Positions 1 to 9,608 of a stretch of 64,000 nucleotides of DNA are shown here, piece by piece (within the stretch, counting starts at the first letter, position 1; each line of letters starts with the position of its first letter). Location: NCBI GenBank assembly GCA_965201115.1, contig OZ241745.1:3348001-3412000 (forward strand). Direction: 5' to 3'. The notes below the pieces were generated by a model. The model was not told the origin of the DNA, did not search any database, and was given only the letters and a program-made list of their open reading frames with translations. The translations under genes and the position numbers were made by a program. This stretch comes from JANQOH01 sp965201115 (GTDB taxonomy: Bacteria; Pseudomonadota; Alphaproteobacteria; UBA7887).

Positions 1-142
1 GCCCGTAGCATCGAGACGTGCGGGCGAGACGCTTGGCGCCCGGGAAGCGCGCCGCGCCCGACTCGCCGGCAGTTGTGCGGGTCGCCGGCGTGCGGGCGGG
101 GACGCCCGCGGTCCCGGGCGGTCCGCGCCTTCGGCGCGGGCG
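1..142. repeat. GC-rich palindromic repeat remnants
   Basis: No gene is visible here. The segment holds two degenerate pieces of a repeat family found at several places in the window: an ACGTGCGGGCGAGACGC-like piece near 16 and a second near 90-140 with GCGGGC/GCCCGC stems, CCCGGG and CGCCTTCGGCG. The same ordered elements recur near 353, 6793, 47263-48105 and 58184-58371. I infer a dispersed, non-coding palindromic repeat. Confidence 0.6.
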
Positions 143-143
143 G

Positions 144-202
144 CGTTTATGACACTCTGTACCCCGGTTTTCGATAAACCGGGGTACAGAGTGTCATAAA
201 CG
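144..202. repeat. Perfect long inverted repeat (27-bp arms, 5-nt loop)
   Basis: The left arm at 144-170 and right arm at 176-202 are exact reverse complements, separated by TCGAT. The stem includes TTATGACACTCTGTACCCC. It is less GC-rich than its surroundings and has no T-run, so it is not a typical intrinsic terminator. It could be a miniature mobile-element remnant or an RNA hairpin upstream of ispDF. A related string, CTGTACCGG, occurs near 280. Confidence 0.9.
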
Positions 203-352
203 GGCGTTGGCGGCATAAGCAAGGCGGCCATGCGCGGCAAGCCCTGCCCTGTTGGCGGCGGCGGCCCCCGCCGTTAGAGTCTGTACCGGAATTCGGCGGT
301 TATCGGTACGGCGGGAACCGGCGGGCGTCTTGTCCGCCCGCGCCTCCCCGGC

Positions 353-441
353 GACATGGCGCCGCGCGGAAACATGCGGGCGGGGACGGGCGGGCGCCCA
401 GGCCCCGCCTGCGGCGGGGCAAGCATTTCGGTACAAACGCC
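353..441 (-). repeat. Dispersed GC-rich palindromic repeat copy
   Basis: Reading the minus strand, this copy has the same order as the units at 47.4-48.1 kb: GTACCGAAATGC, a CCCCGCC/GGCGGGG hairpin, then a GCCCGC-type stem and a CGCGCGGC tail. It ends about a dozen bases before the ispDF start, so it lies in or beside the leader of that gene. Rows 203-352 around it hold no coding signal that I can support. Confidence 0.65.
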
Positions 442-453
442 TGGCGCGCCGCC

Positions 454-1659
454 ATGACCGCAGATCCGCGCCATGACCGGGAGCCGCGGGGCGCGGCCGC
501 GCTTGTCGTCGCCGCCGGACGCGGCGCCCGTTTCGGCGCCGGCCCGCCGAAGCAGTACCGCCGGCTGCGCGGCGAGACCGTGCTCGCGCGCGCCGTCCGC
601 GCCTTTCTCGAACATCCCGCCATCGACCGCGTTCATGTCGTTATCCGGCCCGAGGACCGGGCGCTGTACGAAGACGCCGTGGGCGCGCTGGCGCTGCCGG
701 CCCCGATCGCCGGCGGCGCGACGCGGCGGGAATCGGCGCTGCGCGGCCTCGAGGCGCTGGCGGCGGATCCGCCCCTCTACGTCGCCATCCACGACGCCGC
801 CCGCCCGCTGGTGGCCGCGGCCGCGATCGCGCGCGTCCTCGCCGCCCTCGCGGACGGCGGCCCGGCGCTGGCGGGCGCCATCGCCGCCGCGCCGATCCGC
901 GACACCGTCAAGCGCGTCGCGCGCGGCGAAGCGGTCGAGACGCTCCCGCGCGATTCGCTGTGGCTGGCGCAAACCCCGCAGGCGTTCCGCTTCGCCGCTA
1001 TTCTTGCCGCGCACCGCGCCGCCGAATCCGCGCCGGACGGCGACGCCGTTCTCACCGATGACGCCGCCGTCGCCGAACGCGCCGGCCTCCGCGTCGCCGC
1101 CGTCGCCTGCGGCGAAGACAACCCCAAGATCACGACCGAGAGCGACCTCGCCCGCGCCGCCCGGCGGCCGCCGGGCGGAATCCGCGTGGGCAGCGGCTTC
1201 GACGCGCACCGTTTCGCCCCCGGCGGCGATCGCATCGTGCTGTGCGGGGTTGCCGTGCCGCACGACCGCGGCCTGGTCGGCCATTCCGACGCCGACGCCG
1301 CGTTGCACGCCGTGACCGACGCCCTGCTCGGCGCGGTCGCCGCGGGCGATATCGGCGCGTTCTTCCCGTCCGGCGACGCGCAATGGGCGGGCGCCGATTC
1401 GGCTCGCTTCGTCCGCCGCGCGCGCGACATCGCGGCTCGCGCGGGCGGCCGGGTCGCGCATATCGACGTCACGATCATCTGCGAACGCCCGCGCATCGCT
1501 CCGCACCGGGCGGCCATGCGCGCCCGTCTCGCGGAGATACTGGAACTCCCCGAATCCGCCGTCAGCGTAAAGGCCACCTCCACCGACGGCCTGGGCTTCC
1601 CCGGCCGCGGCGAGGGCGTCGCCGCCCAGGCCACCGTTACCGTGGAAATGGCGGGATAG
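454..1659 (+). CDS. ispDF: Bifunctional IspD/IspF (MEP pathway)
   Basis: This 401-residue protein joins two cytosolic enzymes of non-mevalonate isoprenoid synthesis. Residues about 1-236 are 2-C-methyl-D-erythritol 4-phosphate cytidylyltransferase, with the nucleotide-binding AAGRGARFG and the KQY motif after it. Residues about 240-401 are 2,4-cyclodiphosphate synthase, with GSGFDAHRF and GHSDADAALHAVTDALLGA for metal and substrate binding. IspE acts between the two steps and is not in the window. The IspD-IspF fusion is normal in alphaproteobacteria and the length is usual. The ATG at 454 follows a repeat with no strong ribosome site. The next gene starts 143 bases downstream and is probably a separate unit. 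Confidence 0.97.
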   Translation: MTADPRHDREPRGAAALVVAAGRGARFGAGPPKQYRRLRGETVLARAVRAFLEHPAIDRVHVVIRPEDRALYEDAVGALALPAPIAGGATRRESALRGLEALAADPPLYVAIHDAARPLVAAAAIARVLAALADGGPALAGAIAAAPIRDTVKRVARGEAVETLPRDSLWLAQTPQAFRFAAILAAHRAAESAPDGDAVLTDDAAVAERAGLRVAAVACGEDNPKITTESDLARAARRPPGGIRVGSGFDAHRFAPGGDRIVLCGVAVPHDRGLVGHSDADAALHAVTDALLGAVAAGDIGAFFPSGDAQWAGADSARFVRRARDIAARAGGRVAHIDVTIICERPRIAPHRAAMRARLAEILELPESAVSVKATSTDGLGFPGRGEGVAAQATVTVEMAG

Positions 1660-1802
1660 GTCCCCCTCCCGGATCGCCGGCGGGAATGCGGGCGTTTTCG
1701 ACCGGGCGGCGGTTGCCGGCCGGGCGCGCGGCGTGGTATGCGTGCGCCCGGTACGGCGCGGGCGCGCGTTGGGGCGCGGCGCCGAAACAGAGGAGCGGAA
1801 CA

Positions 1803-2819
1803 ATGCGCATCGCGACAACGATTTTCGGGGCGGCGCTGGCGGCTTGCGGGGCCGCGGCCGTCCATGCCGGCGACACGCTCGACGCCATAATGGAGCGCGG
1901 CGAACTCGCGTGCGGCGTCAGCACGGGGCTTGCGGGATTCTCGTTTCCCGACAACGAGGGCCGCTGGTCGGGTCTCGACGTCGATATATGCCGCGCCGTC
2001 GCGGCTGCGCTGTTCGGCGATTCGGAGCGCGTTTCCTTCCGCCCGCTCAGCGCGCAGCAACGCTTCGTGGCCCTGCAATCGGGCGAGGTGGATCTGTTGA
2101 GCCGCAACACCACGTTCACGCTGACCCGCGACACATCGGTCGGGCTGAATTTCGGCCCGGTGGCGTTCTACGACGGGCAAGGGTTCATGGTTCCCGCCGA
2201 TCTCGGCGTGAGCGCGGCCGCGGAGCTCGACGGCGCCAGCGTATGCGTGCAGACCGGCACCACGACCGAACTCAATCTCGCGGATTTCTTCCGCAGCAAC
2301 GGCATGCAGTTCGAGCCCGTCGTGTTCGAAGCCTTCGACGAGGTGGTGGGCGCGTTCTTCGCCGGGCGCTGCGACGCCTATACCAGCGATTCGTCGAACA
2401 TGGCCTCGGTGCGGACAACCGCCCCGAACCCCGCCGACTACGTCATATTGCCCGACCTGATCTCGAAGGAGCCGCTCGCGCCGGCGACGCGCCACGGCGA
2501 CGCGGAATGGGACGACGTAGTGCGATGGGTCGTGCATGCCCTGATCCAGGCGGAGGAAAGCGGCGTCACGAGCGCCAACGCCGCCGCCATGCGGGACAGC
2601 GACGACCCCACCATCAAGCGCCTGCTCGGTACGACGCCCGGGTTCGGCGAAGCGCTCGGCCTCGACGAGGCATGGGCCTATAACGCCATCTCCGCGGTGG
2701 GCAACTACGGCGAAATCTTCGACCGCAATGTCGGCCCCGACACGCCGCTCGGCCTCGAACGCGGCCTCAACGCGCTGTGGACCGACGGCGGGCTGATGTA
2801 CGCGCCGCCCGCCCGGTGA
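1803..2819 (+). CDS. aapJ: Amino-acid ABC transporter, periplasmic binding protein
   Basis: This 338-residue solute-binding protein belongs to the polar amino-acid uptake family and resembles AapJ of the general L-amino-acid permease. An N-terminal Sec signal ends near VHAGD; then come DTLDAIMERGELACGV and WSGLDVDICRAVAAALFG, typical of bacterial SBP family 3. The ATG at 1803 is preferred over upstream in-frame starts because AGGAG lies 7 bases before it and the signal peptide begins there. It is the first gene of aapJQMP, and its stop overlaps the GTG of the permease. It captures amino acids in the periplasm and delivers them to AapQM. Confidence 0.92.
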   Translation: MRIATTIFGAALAACGAAAVHAGDTLDAIMERGELACGVSTGLAGFSFPDNEGRWSGLDVDICRAVAAALFGDSERVSFRPLSAQQRFVALQSGEVDLLSRNTTFTLTRDTSVGLNFGPVAFYDGQGFMVPADLGVSAAAELDGASVCVQTGTTTELNLADFFRSNGMQFEPVVFEAFDEVVGAFFAGRCDAYTSDSSNMASVRTTAPNPADYVILPDLISKEPLAPATRHGDAEWDDVVRWVVHALIQAEESGVTSANAAAMRDSDDPTIKRLLGTTPGFGEALGLDEAWAYNAISAVGNYGEIFDRNVGPDTPLGLERGLNALWTDGGLMYAPPAR

Positions 2820-3976
2820 AGGCATATTCGCGCGCGCTGGCCACCGTCGGCGCGCGCAACCTCTTTTTCCAGATACTGGCGGTCGGCGCCGTGGCGGCGG
2901 CGATCGCCTTTCTGGCGCTGAACACGGTCGATAATCTCGAACGGCGCAACATCTCCACGGGCTTCGGGTTTCTCGACCGCGAAGCGGGGATGGAAATCGG
3001 CGAGAGCCCGATCGCATACGCGCCGTCGAATACCTACGGGCGCGCGTTCGTCGTCGGCCTGCTCAATACGCTCCAGGTGGCGGTCATCGGCATCGCGCTG
3101 GCCAGCGCGGTCGGGCTCGCGGTCGGGCTGGCGCGGCTGTCGCACAATTGGCTCATCGGGCGCCTGGCGGCGATTTATGTCGAGACGCTGCGCAACGTCC
3201 CGCTGCTGCTGCAACTGTTCTTTTGGTATGCGCTGATAACCGAGGCGTCGCCGCTCCCGCGCGACGCGCTGAATCCCCTGCCCGGCGTGTATCTGAGCAC
3301 GCGCGGCCTGCAGTTCCCGGCCCTCGTGACCGATCCGGTCCATGTGTGGATTCCCCTCGCCTTTTTGGCCGGGCTGGCGGGCCTCTGGGGCTTTTTGCGC
3401 TGGGCGCGCGCGCGCCGCGAGCGCACGGGCTCGGCGCCCCCGGCATGGCCCGCCGCGCTCGCGCTGCTCGTTTTGCCGCCGGCGGCCGCGCTGGCGCTGT
3501 CGGGCGCGCCGCTCGCGCTCGAGAGCCCCGAGTTCCAGCGTTTCAACTTCCGCGGCGGCGCGGCGCTGACGCCCGAATTTTCCGCCCTGCTGCTCGGCCT
3601 GACGCTCTACACCGCCAGTTTCATCGCCGAGATCGTGCGCAGCGGGATACAGGCGATACCGCGCGGACAATGGGAAGCCGCGCGCGCGCTGGGCCTCCGC
3701 CCGGGCCGCGTGTTGAAGGACGTAATCCTGCCGCAGGCCCTGCGCGTGATCATCCCGCCGCTCACGAGCCAGTATCTCAACCTGACCAAGAATTCGAGCC
3801 TCGCGGTGGCCATCGCCTATCCCGATCTTGTGTCCATCGCCAACGTCACCATCAACCAGACGGGCCAGGCGATCGAGTGCATCGCGATTATCATGGCGGT
3901 GTATCTGACGATCAGCCTGGCGATCTCGCTGGCCATGAACCTCTATAACCGCGCCGTCGCGCTGGTGGAGCGATGA
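2816..3976 (+). CDS. aapQ: Amino-acid ABC transporter permease AapQ
   Basis: This 386-residue inner-membrane permease starts at a GTG overlapping the aapJ stop (GTGA), which implies translational coupling. It has an N-terminal hydrophobic segment, a periplasmic stretch, and a HisM-type core with the cytoplasmic EAA loop EAARALGLRPGRVLKDVILP that contacts the ATPase. Two additional hydrophobic segments in the middle, around the ARARRERTG linker, are typical of the large AapQ subunits. It pairs with AapM to form the channel. An in-frame ATG 39 bases upstream lies inside aapJ and looks less likely. Confidence 0.92.
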   Translation: MKAYSRALATVGARNLFFQILAVGAVAAAIAFLALNTVDNLERRNISTGFGFLDREAGMEIGESPIAYAPSNTYGRAFVVGLLNTLQVAVIGIALASAVGLAVGLARLSHNWLIGRLAAIYVETLRNVPLLLQLFFWYALITEASPLPRDALNPLPGVYLSTRGLQFPALVTDPVHVWIPLAFLAGLAGLWGFLRWARARRERTGSAPPAWPAALALLVLPPAAALALSGAPLALESPEFQRFNFRGGAALTPEFSALLLGLTLYTASFIAEIVRSGIQAIPRGQWEAARALGLRPGRVLKDVILPQALRVIIPPLTSQYLNLTKNSSLAVAIAYPDLVSIANVTINQTGQAIECIAIIMAVYLTISLAISLAMNLYNRAVALVER

Positions 3977-5045
3977 CCCCCGCCCCGCCCGCTGGCGCCG
4001 CGCTCGGCGCCGCGCGCGCCTGGCTGCGCGAAAATCTCTTCGACGGGCCGTTCAACACCGGGATGACCGTCCTGGCGGCGCTCGCGGTCGCCGCCGTGGG
4101 CCTGCCGCTGGCGGACTGGGCGCTGGTCTCGGCGCAATGGTCGGGGACAAGCGCCGACTGCCGCGCCGCGGAAGGCGCCTGTTGGGCCATCGTCGGCGAA
4201 AAGTACCGCTGGATATTGTTCGGGCGCTTCCCGCCCGAAGGCCAGTGGCGCCCGATTCTCGGGATGGCGCTTCTGCTCGGCATGATCGGCCTGACCCTCG
4301 ACCGCCGGAACTGGGGCCGAAACCTCGCCATCTGGTGGTTCTCGGTCATTATCTGGTTCTACCTGCTGATGCAGGGCGGGATGTTCGGCATGAGTTACGT
4401 GCCGGTGGAGCGCTGGGGCGGGCTGCCGCTGACGCTGATCCTGTCGGTCGTGGGCATTGCCGTCGCCTTCCCGTTTTCGATCGTTTTGGCGCTCGGGCGC
4501 CGTTCGCGCCTGCCGGCCATTCGCGCGCTCTGCATCGCCTATATCGAGACGATTCGCGGCGTGCCGCTTATCAGCCTGCTGTTCATGGCGACGCTGATGC
4601 TGCCGCTGTTCCTGCCGGAAGGCGCGAACCTCAACGACCTGGCGTGCGCGCAGATCGCCATGATCATGTTTTCGGCGGCGTATTTCGCCGAGGTGGTGCG
4701 CGGCGGCCTGCAGGCGATACCGCGCGGCCAATACGAGGCCGCCGACGCGCTGGGCCTGTCGTATTGGCGATCGACGCGGCTGATTGTGCTGCCGCAGGCG
4801 CTGGCGCATGTCATCCCGCCGCTGGCCAACACCTGCATCGGCATTTTCAAGGACACGTCGCTGGTGGTGCTGATCGGCCTGTTCGACCTTCTCGGCGCCG
4901 CGAAGGCCGCCCTCGCCGACCCCGAGTGGCGCGGCTTCCCCGCCGAGGTCTATGCGTTCGCCGCGCTGATATACTTCCTTTTCTGCTACGCCATGTCGCG
5001 GTATAGTCGCCGCTTGGAAGGCGAATTGCGCACGGGAGCCGCGCG

Positions 5046-5049
<4 letters not shown>
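3973..5049 (+). CDS. aapM: Amino-acid ABC transporter permease AapM
   Basis: This 358-residue inner-membrane permease is the partner of AapQ. It starts at an ATG overlapping the aapQ stop (ATGA). Hydrophobic segments surround an EAA loop, EAADALGLSYWRSTRLIVLP. The N-terminal part carries additional membrane spans, as is usual for AapM, and the length fits the family. Its stop overlaps the start of the ATPase gene, so the four genes form one tightly coupled operon. Confidence 0.92.
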
Positions 5050-5774
<725 letters not shown>

Positions 5775-5816
5775 AACCGCGGCGTGACGCGCCGCCGGCA
5801 ACGAAGGAGGCGGCCG

Positions 5817-6203
5817 ATGCCGCGACTGCGGCAGGTAACGATCGCCATTATCGGCTTGGGCGTCATGCTCCTCGGAATGGGCATTACGGCGGCGGCGCTC
5901 GGCCTTTCCGTGGCGGAGGGGCTGCGCGACGATATTCGCGCCGTTGGGGCGGAGCTCCGGGCGATGCGCATGGAGGCGCGGGCCGACCGCGAAGCCATGC
6001 TCGCGGAGGGGCGGGCGTTCCGGGAGGCCATGCGCGCCGAGGGGCAGGCGTTCCGGGAGGCCATGCAAAGGCAGATGGAGCAGTTCCAGCGGCAGATGCA
6101 GGAATACCGCAAGCGGATTCCCAAGCTGACGGAGGGGCAAGGCGTCTCGAACGGCCTGATCGATGGACCGCGGCGAGACGCGGAAAGCGTCCCGGCGCCG
6201 TAG
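5817..6203 (+). CDS. Small membrane-anchored coiled-coil protein (copy 1)
   Basis: I do not recognise a named family. This 128-residue protein has a short basic N-terminus (MPRLRQ), one hydrophobic segment at about 7-31, and then a charged helical tail rich in Arg, Glu, Ala and Met with a repeating pattern (REAM, AFREAM, RQMEQFQRQMQEY). It probably anchors in the inner membrane with a coiled coil on one side. The ATG at 5817 has a perfect AGGAGG 6 bases upstream. It is a paralogue of the next gene: the N-terminal segment, SVAEGLRDD and LTEGQG near the end are shared. Function is unknown. Confidence 0.75.
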   Translation: MPRLRQVTIAIIGLGVMLLGMGITAAALGLSVAEGLRDDIRAVGAELRAMRMEARADREAMLAEGRAFREAMRAEGQAFREAMQRQMEQFQRQMQEYRKRIPKLTEGQGVSNGLIDGPRRDAESVPAP

Positions 6204-6294
6204 GCGCGGATACGAGCGGCCGGCGCGCTGGAGGTTGCGGCGGCGCCGGCGGAATGCTGACGATCGGCGTTGCCGACAACGAAGGAGACGGCCG

Positions 6295-6696
6295 ATGCCG
6301 CGACTCAGACAGGAAACGGTCGCCATTATCGGCGTGGGCGTCGTGCTCTTCGGAATGGGCGTCACGCTGGCGGCGATTGGCCTTTCCGTGGCGGAGGGGC
6401 TGCGCGACGAGATCGATGCCGTTCGGGCGCAGGTGGAGGCGGTGCGCGTGGAGGCGCAGGCGGGCCGGGAGGCCATACGCGCGGAAGCGCAAGCGGGCCG
6501 GGAGGCCATACGCGCCGAGGGACGGGCGGACCGCGAAGCGTTCCAACGGCAGATGGAGGAATACCAGCGGCAGATGCAGGAATTCCAGAAGCAGATACTC
6601 AGGCTGACGGAGGGGCAAGGCCTCTTGAACGGCTTGATCGATGGGCTGTTGCGGGAGCGGCGAGACGCGGAAAACGACCCGGCGCCGGCGCCGTAG
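6295..6696 (+). CDS. Small membrane-anchored coiled-coil protein (copy 2)
   Basis: This 133-residue paralogue of the preceding gene arose by tandem duplication that included the ribosome-binding region (GAAGGAG before ATGCCGCGACT in both). It has a hydrophobic anchor at about 8-30, then a coiled-coil tail containing an 11-residue repeat (EAQAGREAIRA, twice, then EGRADREA) and RQMEEYQRQMQEFQKQI. The conserved C-terminal stretch LTEGQGLLNGLIDGLL is more complete than in copy 1, where the end looks truncated. Role unknown; the repeat suggests length variation by slippage. Confidence 0.75.
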   Translation: MPRLRQETVAIIGVGVVLFGMGVTLAAIGLSVAEGLRDEIDAVRAQVEAVRVEAQAGREAIRAEAQAGREAIRAEGRADREAFQRQMEEYQRQMQEFQKQILRLTEGQGLLNGLIDGLLRERRDAENDPAPAP

Positions 6697-6792
6697 GCGC
6701 GGAAACGAGCGGCCGGCGCCGGATGTTGCTGCGGCGCCGGGCGTTGGCGGGGCAGCGCGAGCGGCGCGCCCCTCGTGGCGGCGTTCGGCGCC

Positions 6793-6866
6793 GTGGAGAC
6801 GTGCGGGCGAGGCGCCCGCGATCCCGGGCAGTCAGCGCCTTCGGCGCGGCGGCGCCCGGGCGCCCT
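6793..6866 (-). repeat. Dispersed GC-rich palindromic repeat copy
   Basis: The string GTGCGGGCGAGGCGCCCGCG, followed by ATCCCGGGCAG and CGCCTTCGGCGCGG, matches the elements of the family at 58317-58371. It lies between the convergent coiled-coil gene and the lipoprotein gene and could serve as a bidirectional transcription stop, but it has no T-run. Confidence 0.6.
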
Positions 6867-6922
6867 GCCCCCGAGGCGCCGCGGATACGGACGATTCGCG
6901 AATTGAGCGATAGCCCTCGGGG

Positions 6923-7450
6923 CTACCTGGTCGGGATCTCGAATATCCGCCGCGTCATTTCGCGGAGTATGCCGGCGTAGGAGGCGTCGGCCGCCCCCGC
7001 GCCGCGGGCGACGCGGCCCCGGGCCCCGGCGACCGCGGCCGTTCCGTGGCAGAAGGCCATCGTTATATCGATTTCCCGCGCCGCCGGCGCGGTCGGGACC
7101 CGCCCTCCCCGCGCGCAAATCGCCGCCGGCGTGGCGGCGGGCGGCGCGTCGAAGACCACGACGAGCGAAACGTCGCGCCGCACTTCCAGGCTGGCGTCGA
7201 TGACGAAAACGACATCGCGCGACGCAACCGCGCCCTGGATTTCGGAGGCGACCGAGCGCGCGAGCCCGACCGGATCGACGCCGAACGGGTTGCCCGTAAC
7301 GACGGTCGCCACGTTGCGCGTTTCCGTTCCCGCGGCGAACAGATAACCCTGCGCGTCGCCGCGATAATCGTACACTTCCGACAGCCGGTCGGCGGAGCAG
7401 GCGCAAAGCGCGAGGGCGAACGCGGCGGCGCGCGGCGCGGCCAACGTCAT
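6923..7450 (-). CDS. Putative lipoprotein of unknown function
   Basis: This 175-residue protein begins MTLAAPRAAAFALALCACSAD, a lipoprotein signal whose lipid-attached residue is one of the two Cys in LCAC. The mature part has alternating beta-like stretches (VVFVIDASLEVRRDVSLVVVFD) and ends REMTRRIFEIPTR. Its ATG overlaps the parE stop (ATGA), so it is co-translated with topoisomerase IV; whether that reflects a link in function is unclear. I do not recognise the family. Membrane or outer-membrane attachment is inferred from the signal only. Confidence 0.75.
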   Translation of the reverse strand: MTLAAPRAAAFALALCACSADRLSEVYDYRGDAQGYLFAAGTETRNVATVVTGNPFGVDPVGLARSVASEIQGAVASRDVVFVIDASLEVRRDVSLVVVFDAPPAATPAAICARGGRVPTAPAAREIDITMAFCHGTAAVAGARGRVARGAGAADASYAGILREMTRRIFEIPTR

Positions 7451-9423
7451 ATGTCGAGATCCCGGACCTGGGTCGCGTGGGCGCGAATGAACGCCATGCG
7501 TTTTTCCGCGTTGCGCCCCATCAGCTCCTCCACCCTGTGCGCTGTCGCCGTCTCGGCGGCGGCGGCGATATCGATGCGCAGCAGGGTGCGCGTCGCCGGC
7601 GCCATCGTTGTCGCCTTCAGCTGCGCCGCGGGCATCTCGCCCAACCCCTTGAAGCGGCTGACCTCCACCTTTGCGTTCTCCTTGAACGCCTCCTTGCGGA
7701 GGGCGTCGCGGTGGGCGTCGTCGCGGGCATAGACCGTTGCGGCGCCGCCGGTCAAGCGGTAGAGCGGCGGCTGCGCCAGATACAGATGGCCGTTGCGGAC
7801 GAGGTCGGGCATCTCGCGGTAGAAGAACGTCATCAGCAGCGAGGCGATATGCGCCCCGTCGACATCGGCGTCGGTCATCACGATCACGCGCTCGTAGCGC
7901 AGCCTGTTTTCGTCGTAAGCGTTGCGCGAGCCGCACCCCAAGGCGCGGATCAGATCGACCAGTTCCTTGTTGGCGCTCAGCTTGTCGGGCGTGGCGGAGG
8001 CGACGTTGAGGATCTTGCCGCGCAACGCGAGCACGGCCTGGGTTTCGCGGTCGCGCGCCTGTTTCGCCGATCCGCCGGCGGAATCGCCCTCGACGAGGAA
8101 GACTTCTGTGCCCGCCGCGCCGGCGCGCGAGCAATCCGCCAGTTTGCCCGGCAGGCGCAGTTTGCGCGTCGCGGACTGGCGCGCGACCTCGCGGTCGCGG
8201 CGGCGGCGCAGGCGCTCCTCCACGCGCTCGACGACGTGGTCGAGGAGGTCGTTCGCCGCTTCCGGGTCCTGCGCCAGCCAGTGGTCGAAATGGTCGCGAA
8301 TCGTCGCCTCCACGCGCCGCGCGGCGTCGGGCGTGCTCAACCGGTCCTTCGTTTGGCCCTGGAACTGCGGGTCGCGTATGAACAGCGAGAGCAGCCCGCA
8401 CGCGCCGGAGAGCGCGTCTTCCGCGGCAATGTCCCGCGCGCGCTTGTTTTTCGCGCGTTCGCCGTGTTCGCGCAGGCTGCGCGTCAGCGCCGCGCGGAAG
8501 CCCGCCTCGTGCGTTCCGCCGTTGGCGGTGGGCACGGTGTTGCAGTAGCTGTTCAAGAAGCCGGCGCGGCCGTCCGCGGGCCAGGCCAAGGCCCACTCCA
8601 CGCGCCCGCCCCCGCCGCCCGCGAGCTCCGCCTCGCCGCGAAACGGGCCGGGCGTAACGCATTCCGCGCCCGCGAGAGCGCCGGCGAGAAAGTCTCCCAG
8701 GCCGCCGGGGAAATGCAGCACCGCGCGCGCCGGCGTGTCGTCGCCCTCGCCGAGGGCCTCGGGCGCGCATTTCCAGCGGATCTCGACGCCGCGAAACAGA
8801 TACGCCTTCGACCGCGCCATGCGGTAAAGGGCCGCGGGGCGGAAGCGCGCGGATGCGGGAAAGATCGTCCGGTCGGGGCGGAACGCGATTGTCGTGCCGC
8901 GGCGGTTGGGCGCGTTGCCGGCGGCGCGCACTTCCCCTTCCGGCTCGCCGCGCCGATAGCTCTGCGTCCAGACGCGGCGGTCGCGCGCCACCTCCACGGT
9001 CAGCGTCTCCGCCAGCGCATTGACCACCGACAGCCCGACGCCGTGAAGCCCGCCCGCCGTTTCGTAGGTCCCGCCGGAGAATTTTCCGCCGGAATGCAGG
9101 GTCGTCAGGATAACTTCAAGCGCCGACTTGCCGGGGAATTTCGGGTGCGGATCGACCGGTATCCCGCGGCCGTTGTCGCGCACGGTCACCGTGTCGCCGG
9201 CGCCGAGTTCGAGGTCGATGAAACCGGCGTGGCCGGCGACCGCCTCGTCCATCGCGTTGTCGAGCAGTTCGGCGACGAGGTGGTGCATCGCCGTTTCGTC
9301 CGACCCGCCGATATACATGCCGGGGCGGCGGCGCACGGGCTCGAGCCCCTCCAGCACCTCGATGTCGCTGGCCGAGTAGTCGCCGCCGGGGCGGGCGGCG
9401 GTAAACAGGTCGTTCATGCGCAA
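7447..9423 (-). CDS. parE: DNA topoisomerase IV subunit B
   Basis: This 658-residue ATPase subunit of the chromosome-decatenating enzyme pairs with ParC, which is not in the window. It has the GHKL site (LLDNAMDEAVAG, DNGRGIPVD, GLHGVGLSVVNAL), the transducer region, and a Toprim domain with LVEGDSAGGSAKQARDR and the metal-binding DADVDGAHI. The LPGKLADCS stretch and length favour ParE over GyrB. The first ATG is used here; a second Met two codons later is equally possible because no clear ribosome site is visible. It is followed by the coupled lipoprotein gene and is divergent from rhlE. Confidence 0.95.
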   Translation of the reverse strand: MRMNDLFTAARPGGDYSASDIEVLEGLEPVRRRPGMYIGGSDETAMHHLVAELLDNAMDEAVAGHAGFIDLELGAGDTVTVRDNGRGIPVDPHPKFPGKSALEVILTTLHSGGKFSGGTYETAGGLHGVGLSVVNALAETLTVEVARDRRVWTQSYRRGEPEGEVRAAGNAPNRRGTTIAFRPDRTIFPASARFRPAALYRMARSKAYLFRGVEIRWKCAPEALGEGDDTPARAVLHFPGGLGDFLAGALAGAECVTPGPFRGEAELAGGGGGRVEWALAWPADGRAGFLNSYCNTVPTANGGTHEAGFRAALTRSLREHGERAKNKRARDIAAEDALSGACGLLSLFIRDPQFQGQTKDRLSTPDAARRVEATIRDHFDHWLAQDPEAANDLLDHVVERVEERLRRRRDREVARQSATRKLRLPGKLADCSRAGAAGTEVFLVEGDSAGGSAKQARDRETQAVLALRGKILNVASATPDKLSANKELVDLIRALGCGSRNAYDENRLRYERVIVMTDADVDGAHIASLLMTFFYREMPDLVRNGHLYLAQPPLYRLTGGAATVYARDDAHRDALRKEAFKENAKVEVSRFKGLGEMPAAQLKATTMAPATRTLLRIDIAAAAETATAHRVEELMGRNAEKRMAFIRAHATQVRDLDI

Positions 9424-9608
9424 CGGCCCCGCGGAGGAAACGCCAATCGCCCATATGGTAGCGGAACGCCGAATACAAGCAAGATGTTGCGCGCGGGCGC
9501 CGGTTTTGCGCGGTTCTTGCCGCGGGCGGCGGCGCGGTTGCGTTTCCGCCGCGAAACGCCGATAGTGGCGGCGGCGGGCCTCCCGCCCCCGACCGAACCG
9601 GCGATTGC

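Noticed and set aside
144..202. Intrinsic terminator
   Set aside because: The stem is long and perfect but no T-run follows on either side, and no gene is seen to end just before it in the window.
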